In this document: positions 6,770 through 12,812 of the stretch, one piece after another
Layout: each line of letters opens with the position of its first letter
How positions within the stretch are numbered: the stretch's first letter is position 1
NCBI GenBank assembly: GCA_002493395.1
Contig: DKYS01000117.1
Coordinates: forward strand, 1-12,812
DNA: 12,812 nt
Source of the DNA: Turicibacter sp. UBA7094
GTDB taxonomy: Bacteria; Bacillota_I; Bacilli_A; MOL361; Turicibacteraceae
Reading direction: 5' to 3'
Notes under the pieces: generated by a model
What the model was told of the DNA's origin: nothing
What the model saw: the letters and a program-made list of their open reading frames with translations, nothing else
Databases searched by the model: none
Made by a program: the position numbers and the translations under genes

Positions 6770-7390
6770 TTATAATTGATGCCCATGTCGATTTAAAATA
6801 AAATCACGACTAATTCCATGTTGTAAGGCATAACTATAGGCCTCGGCTTTTGTTTGAAAAGGAATAAGGTGTAAGACATTCATTGGATAATAAGCCTCTT
6901 TATATTCCCCATCAAAGACATCAAGTACTTTTAAAATGATAAACGTGCTTTCCATCGCCTGATTTAAATCGTCATAATCAATCGCATCAAAATCCATAAA
7001 TTCAATCAGGCGTTCAATCAATCGTGCCATATGAACATCAATTTGTTGCGTCTCAATTCGTAGATGGGCCACCTCCATCATCTGAACCAACTCTTCAATA
7101 TTCCGTTGAATCTCTTTAATAATGGCCGTAATAGAAACTGCTTGTAAAATAGTGGTCGGAAACGTAACTTGTGAAGATAAACTTTCTAAAATTCCAAAAT
7201 TATTATCGAATTTTTTGTAACGAGATAAAAAGTCGTAATACTCTTCCCGATTTAAAATACAGTTCGCAATTTTAATAAACTCATTTCCTTTACTTTCACA
7301 CGCTTCACAGTAATCAAGCATTTCGTTCGTCGCTTGAATTAATTTTTCAGTTCCTTCATCACTCATGAAACCTTCATCAACGATAGTCAT
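6770..7390 (-). CDS. Hypothetical helical protein, unrecognised family
   Basis: I do not recognise this 206-aa protein. It is predicted cytoplasmic: no signal peptide, no membrane segment, mostly amphipathic helix and rich in Glu/Ile/Leu. The middle (about residues 85-150) has long heptad-like helices with many isoleucines. The last 30 or so residues, from PFQTKAEAYSYALQHGIS to the end, look like a separate small helical module. Start choice: the frame stays open up to 7480, but GGGGATGAT, a 7/9 match to GGAGGTGAT, sits just before ATG 7390. ATG 7366 is a less likely alternative. It follows the thioesterase gene by 107 nt, with a weak terminator and a possible new promoter between them, and ends in its own terminator. 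Confidence 0.7.
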   Translation of the reverse strand: MTIVDEGFMSDEGTEKLIQATNEMLDYCEACESKGNEFIKIANCILNREEYYDFLSRYKKFDNNFGILESLSSQVTFPTTILQAVSITAIIKEIQRNIEELVQMMEVAHLRIETQQIDVHMARLIERLIEFMDFDAIDYDDLNQAMESTFIILKVLDVFDGEYKEAYYPMNVLHLIPFQTKAEAYSYALQHGISRDFILNRHGHQL

Positions 7391-7418
7391 TTTATCATCC
7401 CCGATATCTATCTGGCTT

Positions 7419-7446
7419 TTAATACAGTATATGCGCCTACTCACAA
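7419..7446 (-). promoter_or_regulatory. Possible promoter of the unknown helical protein gene
   Basis: On the minus strand, TTGTGA (7441-7446, 4/6) and TATTAA (7419-7424, 4/6) are separated by 16 bp. The match is modest. It would put the start site a short distance upstream of the SD for ATG 7390. Confidence 0.3.
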
Positions 7447-7463
7447 AAAATGACACGTTATAA

Positions 7464-7493
7464 CAAAAAAAGCAAGCCAACTAAGACTTACTT
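7464..7493 (-). terminator. Weak terminator after the acyl-ACP thioesterase gene
   Basis: On the minus strand, AAGTAAG (7487-7493) pairs with CTTGCTT (7470-7476) through a 10-nt loop with one G-U pair, followed by a run of T. The stem is short, so read-through into the next gene is plausible. Confidence 0.5.
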
Positions 7494-7497
7494 CTCA

Positions 7498-8202
7498 TTA
7501 TTCGTCAAATGTAATAATCGTATAAGGTTTCATCTGCTCATCACAAAGCGTCACGTAGTAAATGTTATCCTCTTTTTCGATCGTTGGAATAATGACATCC
7601 CCGAGCTTAGCTGCCTGTTTATATTCCACTCGTATTCGTCTAAAATCTTTCATTTCTTTTAAACAATCTAATGCCATGGCAACATACTGGCTATTATTTA
7701 CATGCGCATTCAGATCAATATGATACTTCATCACGCGAATCGGTGCTAACACTTGATAAGAGGTCGGAACTTTAATTTTACGAGGTAAATATTCCATCTC
7801 TAGTTTTTCCTCAATCGGGTACTTTTCAATCTCTTCTTTAGGTAATTTAACAAAAGCACCTGTCGCTGAGTTAATAAAACAACCACATAAATTAGCATAC
7901 GCCAATTGATTCCCCGCTGCGTCAAGCATTACATAGTTGCGGTAACCAAACATCCCCTTACATCCATGGATGAGCGTCCCTACCGTAATTTCCTCACCTA
8001 GGCGTGGAAGACGGTTAATTTCAATTTGCCACGATAAAAAATAAAAGGCTAAGTCCTGATTCATAAAATAATCGGTTCCTAACCCGATATCCTCTAAATG
8101 GAACGTACTACAATCTTGGAAATAGTTAATTAAGTGATGGAGCGTTAATTTGCCATCCTCTCCTATTTCACTAAATCGTACACGACTTGTCATCTGATAC
8201 AA
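7498..8202 (-). CDS. Acyl-ACP thioesterase (FatA/FatB family)
   Basis: This enzyme releases free fatty acids from acyl carrier protein and so ends or diverts fatty acid synthesis in the cytoplasm. The 234-aa protein has the double hot-dog layout of PF01643. The first half carries INYFQDCSTF (about 25-34). The second half carries DLNAHVNNSQY, with the family's conserved Asn and His at N165 and H167. Start choice: the frame opens at GTG 8220, but that codon lies in the SD itself. AAGGAGGGG (8209-8217) is 6 nt from TTG 8202 and 15 nt from ATG 8193, so TTG 8202 is the best start and gives MYQMTSRVRF. Length fits bacterial family members. The immediate neighbours do not include other lipid synthesis genes. 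A perfect TATAAT lies just upstream. Confidence 0.9.
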   Translation of the reverse strand: MYQMTSRVRFSEIGEDGKLTLHHLINYFQDCSTFHLEDIGLGTDYFMNQDLAFYFLSWQIEINRLPRLGEEITVGTLIHGCKGMFGYRNYVMLDAAGNQLAYANLCGCFINSATGAFVKLPKEEIEKYPIEEKLEMEYLPRKIKVPTSYQVLAPIRVMKYHIDLNAHVNNSQYVAMALDCLKEMKDFRRIRVEYKQAAKLGDVIIPTIEKEDNIYYVTLCDEQMKPYTIITFDE

Positions 8203-8225
8203 AAAAGACCCCTCCTTCACCTTTT

Positions 8226-8255
8226 ATTATACCTAAATTTTCCCTATTTAAACAA
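8226..8255 (-). promoter_or_regulatory. Promoter of the acyl-ACP thioesterase gene
   Basis: On the minus strand, a perfect -10 TATAAT (8226-8231) follows TTGTTT (8250-8255) by 18 bp, ending 8 bp before the SD. The leader would be very short. Confidence 0.6.
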
Positions 8256-8257
8256 TA

Positions 8258-8287
8258 AAAAATACGGCAAAAACGTCTTGCCGTATT
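8258..8287 (-). terminator. Terminator of the 45-aa peptide gene (end of the aro unit)
   Basis: AATACGGCAA and TTGCCGTATT form a perfect 10-bp inverted repeat around a 7-nt loop. A T run follows only on the minus strand, so it ends transcription coming from the small gene at 8308-8445 and possibly from aroE-aroQ. It abuts the thioesterase promoter. Confidence 0.88.
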
Positions 8288-8307
8288 CAGTTGAGTGATT
8301 CTATCGA

Positions 8308-8445
8308 TTAATAAATTAGGCTCCACGGCTCATGATGAAAATATTCCTGTAAGCACGATTCACTTGAGTCGTTCCTAATTGAACAAAAGATGAAGACTCC
8401 ACAACAAACAATCATCATTACCATTAAAATCCATCCTCTTCTCAT
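8308..8445 (-). CDS. Small 45-aa single-pass membrane peptide, unknown
   Basis: This short gene has a strong ribosome site: AAAGGAAGTG (8452-8461), one mismatch from AAAGGAGGTG, lies 6 nt before ATG 8445. The peptide starts MRRGW, has one hydrophobic stretch (about residues 5-23) containing C14, C15 and C21, and then a polar tail with C31 and two adjacent histidines, ending PWSLIY. The positive N-terminus predicts N-in orientation with the tail outside. It is not a clear lipoprotein, because no proper lipobox is seen. It sits 97 nt downstream of aroQ on the same strand and ends 21 nt before a strong terminator. I do not recognise a family. The SD, spacing, topology and terminator make it more than a chance ORF, but homology was not tested. 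Confidence 0.6.
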   Translation of the reverse strand: MRRGWILMVMMIVCCGVFIFCSIRNDSSESCLQEYFHHEPWSLIY

Positions 8446-8468
8446 CGCGTGCACTTCCTTTATTAAAA

Positions 8469-8488
8469 GATTAATTTAAAAATTAATC
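8469..8488 (-). terminator. AT-rich palindrome between aroQ and the small peptide gene
   Basis: GATTAATTT and AAATTAATC form a perfect 9-bp dyad with a 2-base centre, followed on the minus strand by TTTT. It could be a weak aroQ terminator that uncouples the small peptide gene, or a regulator site. The stem is nearly all A-T, so termination would be inefficient. Confidence 0.35.
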
Positions 8489-8542
8489 ACCCACTTCATT
8501 CTATGCACTAATATACTTGTTTTATCTCAACTAAGGAAAAAA

Positions 8543-8992
8543 TTAATCAATTGAAGGACGAACAAACTTTTCAAGCGCATCCATCGCTAACACATAACCC
8601 CATTCACCAAATCCACACAATTGACCGATACAAGCCGGTGCTGTTACCGAAGTATGTCTAAACGATTCCCTCGCATGAATATTCGATAAGTGAACTTCAA
8701 CAACCGGCATAGGTGCAATCGACTTCAAGGCATCAAATATCGCATAGCTATAATGGGTATATGCCCCTGGATTTATAATGATTCCATCATAAGCTTTTAA
8801 ATAGGCCTCATGAATCCAATCAATGAGCTCACCCTCACTATTACTTTGACGAACCTCAATCTCATGCCCTCGGCTACCCGCTTCATCCTTCATCCATTGA
8901 ACAATTTCTTCATAGGTTTTCACGCCGTAAATTCCTCGTTCACGAATGCCAACCATATTTAAATTCGGACCGTTTAACACTAAAATTTTCAT
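8543..8992 (-). CDS. aroQ: 3-dehydroquinate dehydratase, type II
   Basis: It catalyses the third step of the shikimate pathway, converting 3-dehydroquinate to 3-dehydroshikimate by trans elimination. The 149-aa length is normal for the dodecameric type II enzyme. Conserved elements are the start LNGPNLN (6-12), the active-site lid with R17 and tyrosine Y22 (IYG), N74 in NPGAYTHYS, E99 and H101 in VEVHLSNIHARE, and R112. These match the catalytic set known for the M. tuberculosis and Streptomyces enzymes. The usual RREP of the lid reads IRERG here, a mild departure. AGGGGTGAT overlaps the aroE stop codon and ATG 8992 lies 5 nt beyond it, so aroE and aroQ are translationally coupled. Confidence 0.95.
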   Translation of the reverse strand: MKILVLNGPNLNMVGIRERGIYGVKTYEEIVQWMKDEAGSRGHEIEVRQSNSEGELIDWIHEAYLKAYDGIIINPGAYTHYSYAIFDALKSIAPMPVVEVHLSNIHARESFRHTSVTAPACIGQLCGFGEWGYVLAMDALEKFVRPSID

Positions 8993-8997
8993 CTATA

Positions 8998-9861
8998 TCA
9001 CCCCTGTAAATTTAAAGCTTTCTTAATCTCATCAATCGGCATGTCGTGGTGCGTCCATAGTTTAAAAGCTTCAGCCCCTTGATAAATAATCATGCCAACT
9101 CCATTCATGATGCGACATCCTCTCTCTTCGGCCTGCTGTAATAGTTTCGTTTTGAAAGGGTTATAAATAATATCACAAACCATCAAGTCTTGATGAAGAA
9201 CACTGCTATCTTTAATAAATGACTGATCTTTTAACTCACCCATTCCGATATTTGTCGCATTAATCAATAAATCACTTGTCGCCAGCTGTTCTTTTAGCAC
9301 CTCATCATCACCTAGCGGATAAAACGTTGCTTTCGTCGATGTCTGATTATTAATTAAATCTGCCATTTCTTGACCGCGAATCACCGAACGGTTAAAAATA
9401 GCCAACTCTCGTGCCCCATCAAGTGCTGCCTGAATTTGAATCGCCTTACCGGCACCGCCGCAACCAACAATCGTTATTTTTTTTCCACGAACATCAAATC
9501 CTTCAGCCTTTAAGGCATGCATTAATCCACTCCCATCCGTCATATGTCCTACTAACTTCCCTGATTCATTCACAACTGTATTAACAGCTTGGCATAACGT
9601 CGCGACTGGCGATAATTCATCTAAATAAGGGATGATTTTATTTTTATATGGCATTGACACATTGAATCCTCGAACACCTAACGCTCGCATGCCAGACACA
9701 GCCTCTGCCAACTGATTTTCTTCAATTTCAAAGGCCAAATAGGCATAATCAAGCTGAAGGATTTCAAATGCTGTGTTATGCATCTTCGGTGAAAGACTAT
9801 GTCGAATGGGATTCGCAATAATCCCGATTAATTGTGTCGTTCCACTTATTTGTGACTTCAT
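8998..9861 (-). CDS. aroE: Shikimate dehydrogenase
   Basis: It reduces 3-dehydroshikimate to shikimate with NADPH, the step after AroQ. The 287-aa protein shows the substrate-binding SLSP (22-25), NVSMPYK with catalytic lysine K73, QAVNT with N94, and TDGSG with catalytic D109. The nucleotide-binding GCGGAGKA (133-140) is followed by NRS (157-159), close to the NRT/NRS motif of NADP-dependent AroE. A very strong SD, AGAAGGAGGGG (9868-9878), lies 6 nt before ATG 9861. It is the first gene of an aroE-aroQ unit. The rest of the shikimate pathway is not in the window. Confidence 0.95.
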   Translation of the reverse strand: MKSQISGTTQLIGIIANPIRHSLSPKMHNTAFEILQLDYAYLAFEIEENQLAEAVSGMRALGVRGFNVSMPYKNKIIPYLDELSPVATLCQAVNTVVNESGKLVGHMTDGSGLMHALKAEGFDVRGKKITIVGCGGAGKAIQIQAALDGARELAIFNRSVIRGQEMADLINNQTSTKATFYPLGDDEVLKEQLATSDLLINATNIGMGELKDQSFIKDSSVLHQDLMVCDIIYNPFKTKLLQQAEERGCRIMNGVGMIIYQGAEAFKLWTHHDMPIDEIKKALNLQG

Positions 9862-9899
9862 CTAAAGCCCCTCCTTCTAAATGATTCCATGCTATAATC

Positions 9900-9928
9900 A
9901 CCATAACATTTTTGTCCTTTATTGTAAA
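9900..9928 (-). promoter_or_regulatory. Putative promoter of aroE-aroQ
   Basis: On the minus strand, TTTACA (9923-9928, 5/6) and TATGGT (9900-9905, 4/6) are spaced 17 bp apart. It is back to back with the symporter promoter, with 7 bp between the two -35 elements, so the units may compete for polymerase or share a regulator. Confidence 0.5.
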
Positions 9929-9935
9929 ATAAAAC

Positions 9936-9964
9936 TTGACTCTTTTAATAAAACAAGATATATT
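9936..9964 (+). promoter_or_regulatory. Promoter upstream of the symporter leader
   Basis: TTGACT (9936-9941, 5/6) and TATATT (9959-9964, 5/6) are separated by an ideal 17 bp. Transcription would start near 9971, about 210 nt before the symporter start codon and upstream of the terminator at 10085. Confidence 0.7.
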
Positions 9965-9970
9965 TATTTT

Positions 9971-10181
9971 CAATAGGAACCCTTTAAGATTACTCACGAG
10001 AAGTAATTAAGGAAAGATAGAGTCGTTACTTGACAATAAAGAAGAAGTTTCATCTTTTTTCGTCATATCACTGAATTTATCATGCCTTAAGTTATAGGGG
10101 GAACTCATTATAACTTAAGGTTTTTTTTCATCTATTCCATAAGCGAATAGGGTTCTAATTTAGTCAATGAGGAGAGAAATC
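9971..10181 (+). promoter_or_regulatory. Structured 5' leader of the symporter gene (candidate attenuator or small RNA)
   Basis: The stretch holds an imperfect hairpin (CCTT...ATTACT 9981-9994 with AGTAAT...AAGG 10002-10012), then the strong terminator at 10085-10128, then about 54 nt to the symporter ATG. TTAAGG (10007-10012) of the first hairpin can also pair with CCTTAA (10085-10090) of the terminator's 5' arm, giving a possible alternative fold. No known riboswitch core or T-box sequence was recognised. Either premature termination controls the symporter, or the leader is an independent RNA of about 155 nt. Confidence 0.5.
10085..10128 (+). terminator. Strong intrinsic terminator inside the symporter leader
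   Basis: CCTTAAGTTATA (10085-10096) and TATAACTTAAGG (10109-10120) form a perfect 12-bp stem with a G-rich 12-nt loop, followed by eight T. It points to the + strand and precedes the symporter SD by about 40 nt. No + strand gene lies just upstream for it to terminate. Confidence 0.85.
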
Positions 10182-11516
10182 ATGAAAAAAAATCAGAACC
10201 GTCTTGCCATTCAAATGGCGATTGCCCTTATCTTCGGATTAACGCTTGGCTCATTATTTTTATTTTTACGTGAACATTTACTTACGACAAACCCTCATCT
10301 ATGGGAAACCATCAATAAACTTTTATTCCAGGATATTAGTGCCGAGGGGGCCACTGATGCGATTGGAATCTTCTACATTCTTGGACAACTCTTTTTAAAT
10401 TCGATGCAACTTGTCATTGTCCCAATGGTCTTTACATCCATTGCCCTCGCGATGTGCCGTATCTCTGATACTAAAACACTTGGTCGTCTATCGTTTAAAA
10501 CCATCAGTGGATTCTTAATGACCTCGCTCTTCGCCTTAGTATTAGCCGGAGGTGTTGGGTTAGTTGCTAATCAATTTGGAGTTTTCAATGTCAACATTGA
10601 TCATGTAAGTACACAGACAGGATCAACGGGAGCAAATCCACTTCTTATCTTTGTGAATGCGATCCCGAGTAATATTACGTCAGTGTTTGCAACAAATGGA
10701 AGTATTTTATCAATCGTCTTCCTAGCTGTTGTTACAGGGCTTGCTATCAATCACTTAGGAGATCAGATTACGGTAGTGAAAAAATTACTCGAAGATGTTA
10801 ATAAAATTATCACTGTCTTCTTAACATTTTTAATTACTAAATTTGGACCTTTTGCTATCTTTATTTTATTAACTCGTACCTTTGCCATCTATGGGGTGGA
10901 ACATTTAAAACCAGCACTAGCCTATGTAATCACGGTTATCCTAACCTTATTAGTCTTTTTAACCTTAGGGTATGCTTTATTTATTTCAATCATGACCCGC
11001 TTAAATCCAATGGCCTTTATTAAAAAGACGGCTAAAGTTGCGATGTTTGGTTTTTCCACTTCATCATCCGCAGCAACTTTACCGTTAAATACAAAAACAA
11101 CGACAGAAGAATTAGGGGTCAATAAAGAAATCGCCTCATTCATTCTTCCACTTGGAATGACCATTAATATGAATGGAACAGCCATTATGCAGGTGATTGC
11201 CGCTATCTTTATTGCTTCAAGTGCAGGCTATCAAGTCACCATCGGAAGCATCTCATTAATCGCGATTTTAGCACTCATCGCCTCTATCGGGACTCCAGCA
11301 GCACCAGGAGCGGGAGCGGTCATCTTATTCACTGTCTTATCAGGAATGGGGTATCAAAATGATGCAGCCTTATTAGCCTACTCATTAATCTTAGCGATTA
11401 ACCGTCCTGTTGAAATGCTAGTTACAGCCTTAAATGTTGTCGGTGATTCTGCAACTGCTGTTGTCGTCGCAAAATCAGAAAATGCGTTAGACGAAGACGT
11501 TTATCATTCTCTATAA
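10182..11516 (+). CDS. Dicarboxylate/amino acid:cation symporter family protein (DAACS), atypical substrate site
   Basis: This 444-aa membrane transporter belongs to the GltPh/EAAT fold (PF00375), which imports amino acids or dicarboxylates with Na+ or H+. Family elements are the serine-rich hairpin FSTSSSAATLP, the unwound TM7 motif NMNGT (329-333; usually NMDGT), the second hairpin TPAAPGAGAV, and TM8 ending NVVGD (D422). Aligned to GltPh from memory, the TM8 arginine that holds the acidic side chain (R397) is V414, D394 is E411 and D390 is N407, so an acidic substrate is doubtful. Start choice: ATG 10167 overlaps the SD. AGGAGA (10170-10175) serves ATG 10182. A terminator-bearing leader precedes it and a bidirectional terminator follows. 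The family is certain; the substrate is unknown. Confidence 0.92.
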   Translation: MKKNQNRLAIQMAIALIFGLTLGSLFLFLREHLLTTNPHLWETINKLLFQDISAEGATDAIGIFYILGQLFLNSMQLVIVPMVFTSIALAMCRISDTKTLGRLSFKTISGFLMTSLFALVLAGGVGLVANQFGVFNVNIDHVSTQTGSTGANPLLIFVNAIPSNITSVFATNGSILSIVFLAVVTGLAINHLGDQITVVKKLLEDVNKIITVFLTFLITKFGPFAIFILLTRTFAIYGVEHLKPALAYVITVILTLLVFLTLGYALFISIMTRLNPMAFIKKTAKVAMFGFSTSSSAATLPLNTKTTTEELGVNKEIASFILPLGMTINMNGTAIMQVIAAIFIASSAGYQVTIGSISLIAILALIASIGTPAAPGAGAVILFTVLSGMGYQNDAALLAYSLILAINRPVEMLVTALNVVGDSATAVVVAKSENALDEDVYHSL

Positions 11517-11551
11517 AAAAAGCATCGATCATCTTGATCGATGTTTTTTTT
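11515..11551. terminator. Bidirectional terminator between the symporter and rubrerythrin genes
   Basis: CATCGATCA (11523-11531) and TGATCGATG (11535-11543) form a 9-bp stem with a 3-nt loop, flanked by a run of A on the left and eight T on the right. It therefore works for both convergent genes. It overlaps the last base of the symporter stop codon and meets the rubrerythrin stop codon. Confidence 0.9.
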
Positions 11552-12128
11552 AATAGTTATGACAAAGTAATTCAAAATAACCTTCTGGATGACCACAGAT
11601 TGGGCAGTGATCTGGTGCTTTCATTGCATATACTCGATGCCCACAATGGCGGCAAGTCCAAATAACCGGTTGTTCTTTTTCAAAAACATGGTCGGTCTTT
11701 ACATTTTTTAATAACTCTTTAAAGCGTTGTTCGTGTCCTCGCTCAATCGCGGCTATGCCTAAAAATTCTTCTGCTAACTCCGTAAACCCTTCCTGTTTAG
11801 CAACTTCAGCGAAAGCCGGATACATATCCGTCCATTCCCCGCGTTCAAAAAAAGCCGCAGAACTTAAAGCTTCCGGTGTTGTTACTGGACCACCTTCAAG
11901 CAACTTAAACCAAATTTCAGCATGGGCCTGCTCATTTCCAGCTGTTTCTAATAAAATAGCTGCAATTTGTTCATATCCAGCCGCTTTAGCACACTTAGCA
12001 TAAAATTGATAGCGACTATGGGCCAGAGCCTCGCCAATTAACGCTTTTTGGAGATTTTTCTCGGACTCTGTCCCTTTTAGGGCCTGCCGTAACGTTGGTT
12101 TATCAATTTTCTCAATATCCCGATTCAT
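11550..12128 (-). CDS. rbr: Rubrerythrin
   Basis: Rubrerythrin is a cytoplasmic diiron peroxidase that reduces H2O2 in anaerobes. The 192-aa protein has the ferritin-like four-helix domain followed by a rubredoxin domain. Likely diiron ligands are E33 (GEALAHSRY), E66 and H69 (NEQAH), E98 (ERGEW), E129 and H132 (IERGHEQRF). The C-terminal rubredoxin site is C159, C162 (CRHCG) and C175, C178 (CPICG). Length is normal for classical rubrerythrin. The SD is GGGGTGGT (12132-12139), 3 nt before ATG 12128, comparable to GGAGGTGAT spacing. The gene stands alone, convergent with the symporter. The usual control of such genes is PerR, but no PerR box was recognised. Repeats around the SD suggest other regulation. 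Confidence 0.94.
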   Translation of the reverse strand: MNRDIEKIDKPTLRQALKGTESEKNLQKALIGEALAHSRYQFYAKCAKAAGYEQIAAILLETAGNEQAHAEIWFKLLEGGPVTTPEALSSAAFFERGEWTDMYPAFAEVAKQEGFTELAEEFLGIAAIERGHEQRFKELLKNVKTDHVFEKEQPVIWTCRHCGHRVYAMKAPDHCPICGHPEGYFELLCHNY

Positions 12129-12131
12129 GAT

Positions 12132-12191
12132 ACCACCCCATTAAACATTCATTCCTTTTAACTATATGCTCTAGGGTGGTTTAAACATTCA
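12132..12191 (-). repeat. Paired direct and inverted repeats around the rubrerythrin promoter/SD
   Basis: TTAAACATTCA occurs twice at exactly 40-bp offset (12141-12151 and 12181-12191). Each copy is preceded by one arm of an inverted repeat: ACCACCC (12132-12138, the SD complement) and GGGTGGT (12174-12180). A possible -10, TATAGT on the minus strand (12161-12166), lies between the two copies. Either a regulator binds both sides of the promoter, or, if transcription starts upstream, the arms pair and hide the SD. Confidence 0.5.
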
Positions 12192-12290
12192 CGAATCTAT
12201 TGCAAATAAGCACCTGATGAAGATCGGTAACCCGCCTCCTAATCTTTGACACGAAATAGCTTCTATTTAGATGACAATTCCTTGTTATCA

Positions 12291-12812
12291 TTAAAATTTT
12301 AAGTTTAAGTCTGATTCATCCTTTTTCAAACATCCCATCACATACTCACTATCTTTTTTACTCATTTCACCATGACAGTCACAACCAACCGTTATTATTA
12401 AGTCGTGTTGCTTGCAAAACTCAACACAACATGCGGTTAACTCATCGCTATGAATCGGATAATAGCATTCAATTCCATCAATACCAGCCTGAAGAAGTCG
12501 ATTAAAATCTTTACGAACATCCTCTAACGAAGATTGACGATAATATTTTCCTGGATGTGCCAAAACAGCCTTCCCGCCACAACGGTGAATATGTACAATC
12601 GCCTCTTCCACAGTTGGAAAATCGTAATTAGAATAAAAGATACCATAGTCACGATAAATCTTTAATCCGTCCATCAGATTTTCAGTAATTCCACGGTCTT
12701 TTAAATAATGAATTCCTTTAAAACCACCTAAGCGGCGATCATACGTATACGATTCATAATCAACGGATGACAGATTCTCGTAGTCCTTTTCCATCAGTTG
12801 AATTAAATCAAC
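12291..12812 (-). CDS. PHP-domain phosphoesterase, C-terminal part (cut by window edge)
   Basis: The PHP domain is a metal-dependent phosphoesterase fold seen in nucleases and nucleotide phosphatases such as the YciV/RNase AM type. The frame is open to the window edge, so the N-terminus lies outside; an internal ATG at 12794 is not the start. The visible 173 codons hold the later metal-binding motifs: AHPGKY, the DGIECYYPIHSDE stretch with its glutamate and histidine, and GCDCHGE with Asp and His. The N-terminal HxH motif must lie beyond the window. The C-terminal tail is short and lysine/acid rich. No clear terminator follows. Family assignment is good; the exact substrate is not readable. 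Confidence 0.82.
   Translation of the reverse strand, partial: VDLIQLMEKDYENLSSVDYESYTYDRRLGGFKGIHYLKDRGITENLMDGLKIYRDYGIFYSNYDFPTVEEAIVHIHRCGGKAVLAHPGKYYRQSSLEDVRKDFNRLLQAGIDGIECYYPIHSDELTACCVEFCKQHDLIITVGCDCHGEMSKKDSEYVMGCLKKDESDLNLKF

Noticed and set aside
7498..8220. GTG 8220 as the thioesterase start
   Set aside because: The only SD (AAGGAGGGG) lies immediately after this codon, so translation must begin downstream, best at TTG 8202.
9797..9997. Minus-strand frame covering the aroE promoter and 5' end
   Set aside because: It overlaps aroE in another frame, spans both divergent promoters and has no SD; it is a shadow frame.
10030..10075. TTGACA-like sequence in the symporter leader, considered as a second promoter
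   Set aside because: No acceptable -10 lies 16-19 bp downstream, so the promoter at 9936-9964 is preferred.
10922..11185. Minus-strand frame opposite the symporter hairpin and TM7 region
   Set aside because: It is a mirror of the hydrophobic codons of the symporter, with no SD.

Overview
The window reads as a chromosomal segment of a low-GC Gram-positive bacterium (Firmicutes/Bacillota). Shine-Dalgarno (SD) sites are strong and purine-rich (AGGAGG, GGGGTGAT), codons are AT-rich, and intrinsic hairpin-plus-T terminators close most transcription units. The gene content (type II dehydroquinase, FatA-type acyl-ACP thioesterase, rubrerythrin, a clostridial-type deformylase variant) would fit a gut anaerobe such as Turicibacter or a relative. 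That placement is inference, not proof. No phage, insertion sequence, CRISPR array, rRNA or tRNA gene was found.

Layout. 1-3865 (+ strand): an ABC-2 export operon made of one ATPase and two permeases in the order of linearmycin/daunorubicin-type exporters (LnrLMN). It is followed by a small membrane protein with an internal duplication and a terminator. 3866-4225: a gene-poor gap. 4226-5613 (- strand): a radical SAM/SPASM-like protein translationally coupled to a peptide deformylase-family protein that lacks the family's conserved glutamine. 5614-5818: a divergent promoter region with a perfect palindrome in front of a patatin-like phospholipase (5819-6670, +). 6721-8255 (- strand): an unrecognised helical protein and an acyl-ACP thioesterase, each apparently with its own promoter and terminator. 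8258-9928 (- strand): aroE-aroQ (shikimate pathway), then an unlisted 45-codon membrane peptide gene with a good SD and a terminator. 9936-11551 (+): a dicarboxylate/amino acid:cation symporter-family gene behind a roughly 210-nt leader that contains a strong terminator. 11550-12191 (- strand): rubrerythrin with repeats around its start. 12291-12812 (- strand): the C-terminal part of a PHP-domain phosphoesterase cut by the window edge.

The genes do not form one pathway. The window is a series of short, separately regulated housekeeping and stress units: export, protein N-terminal processing or a related modification, lipid hydrolysis and acyl release, aromatic biosynthesis, solute uptake and peroxide defence. 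No complete new system stands out. The observations most worth a second look are the symporter's altered substrate-site residues and its terminator-bearing leader, the radical SAM/deformylase-variant pair, the unlisted 45-aa peptide, and the duplicated membrane protein behind the exporter.
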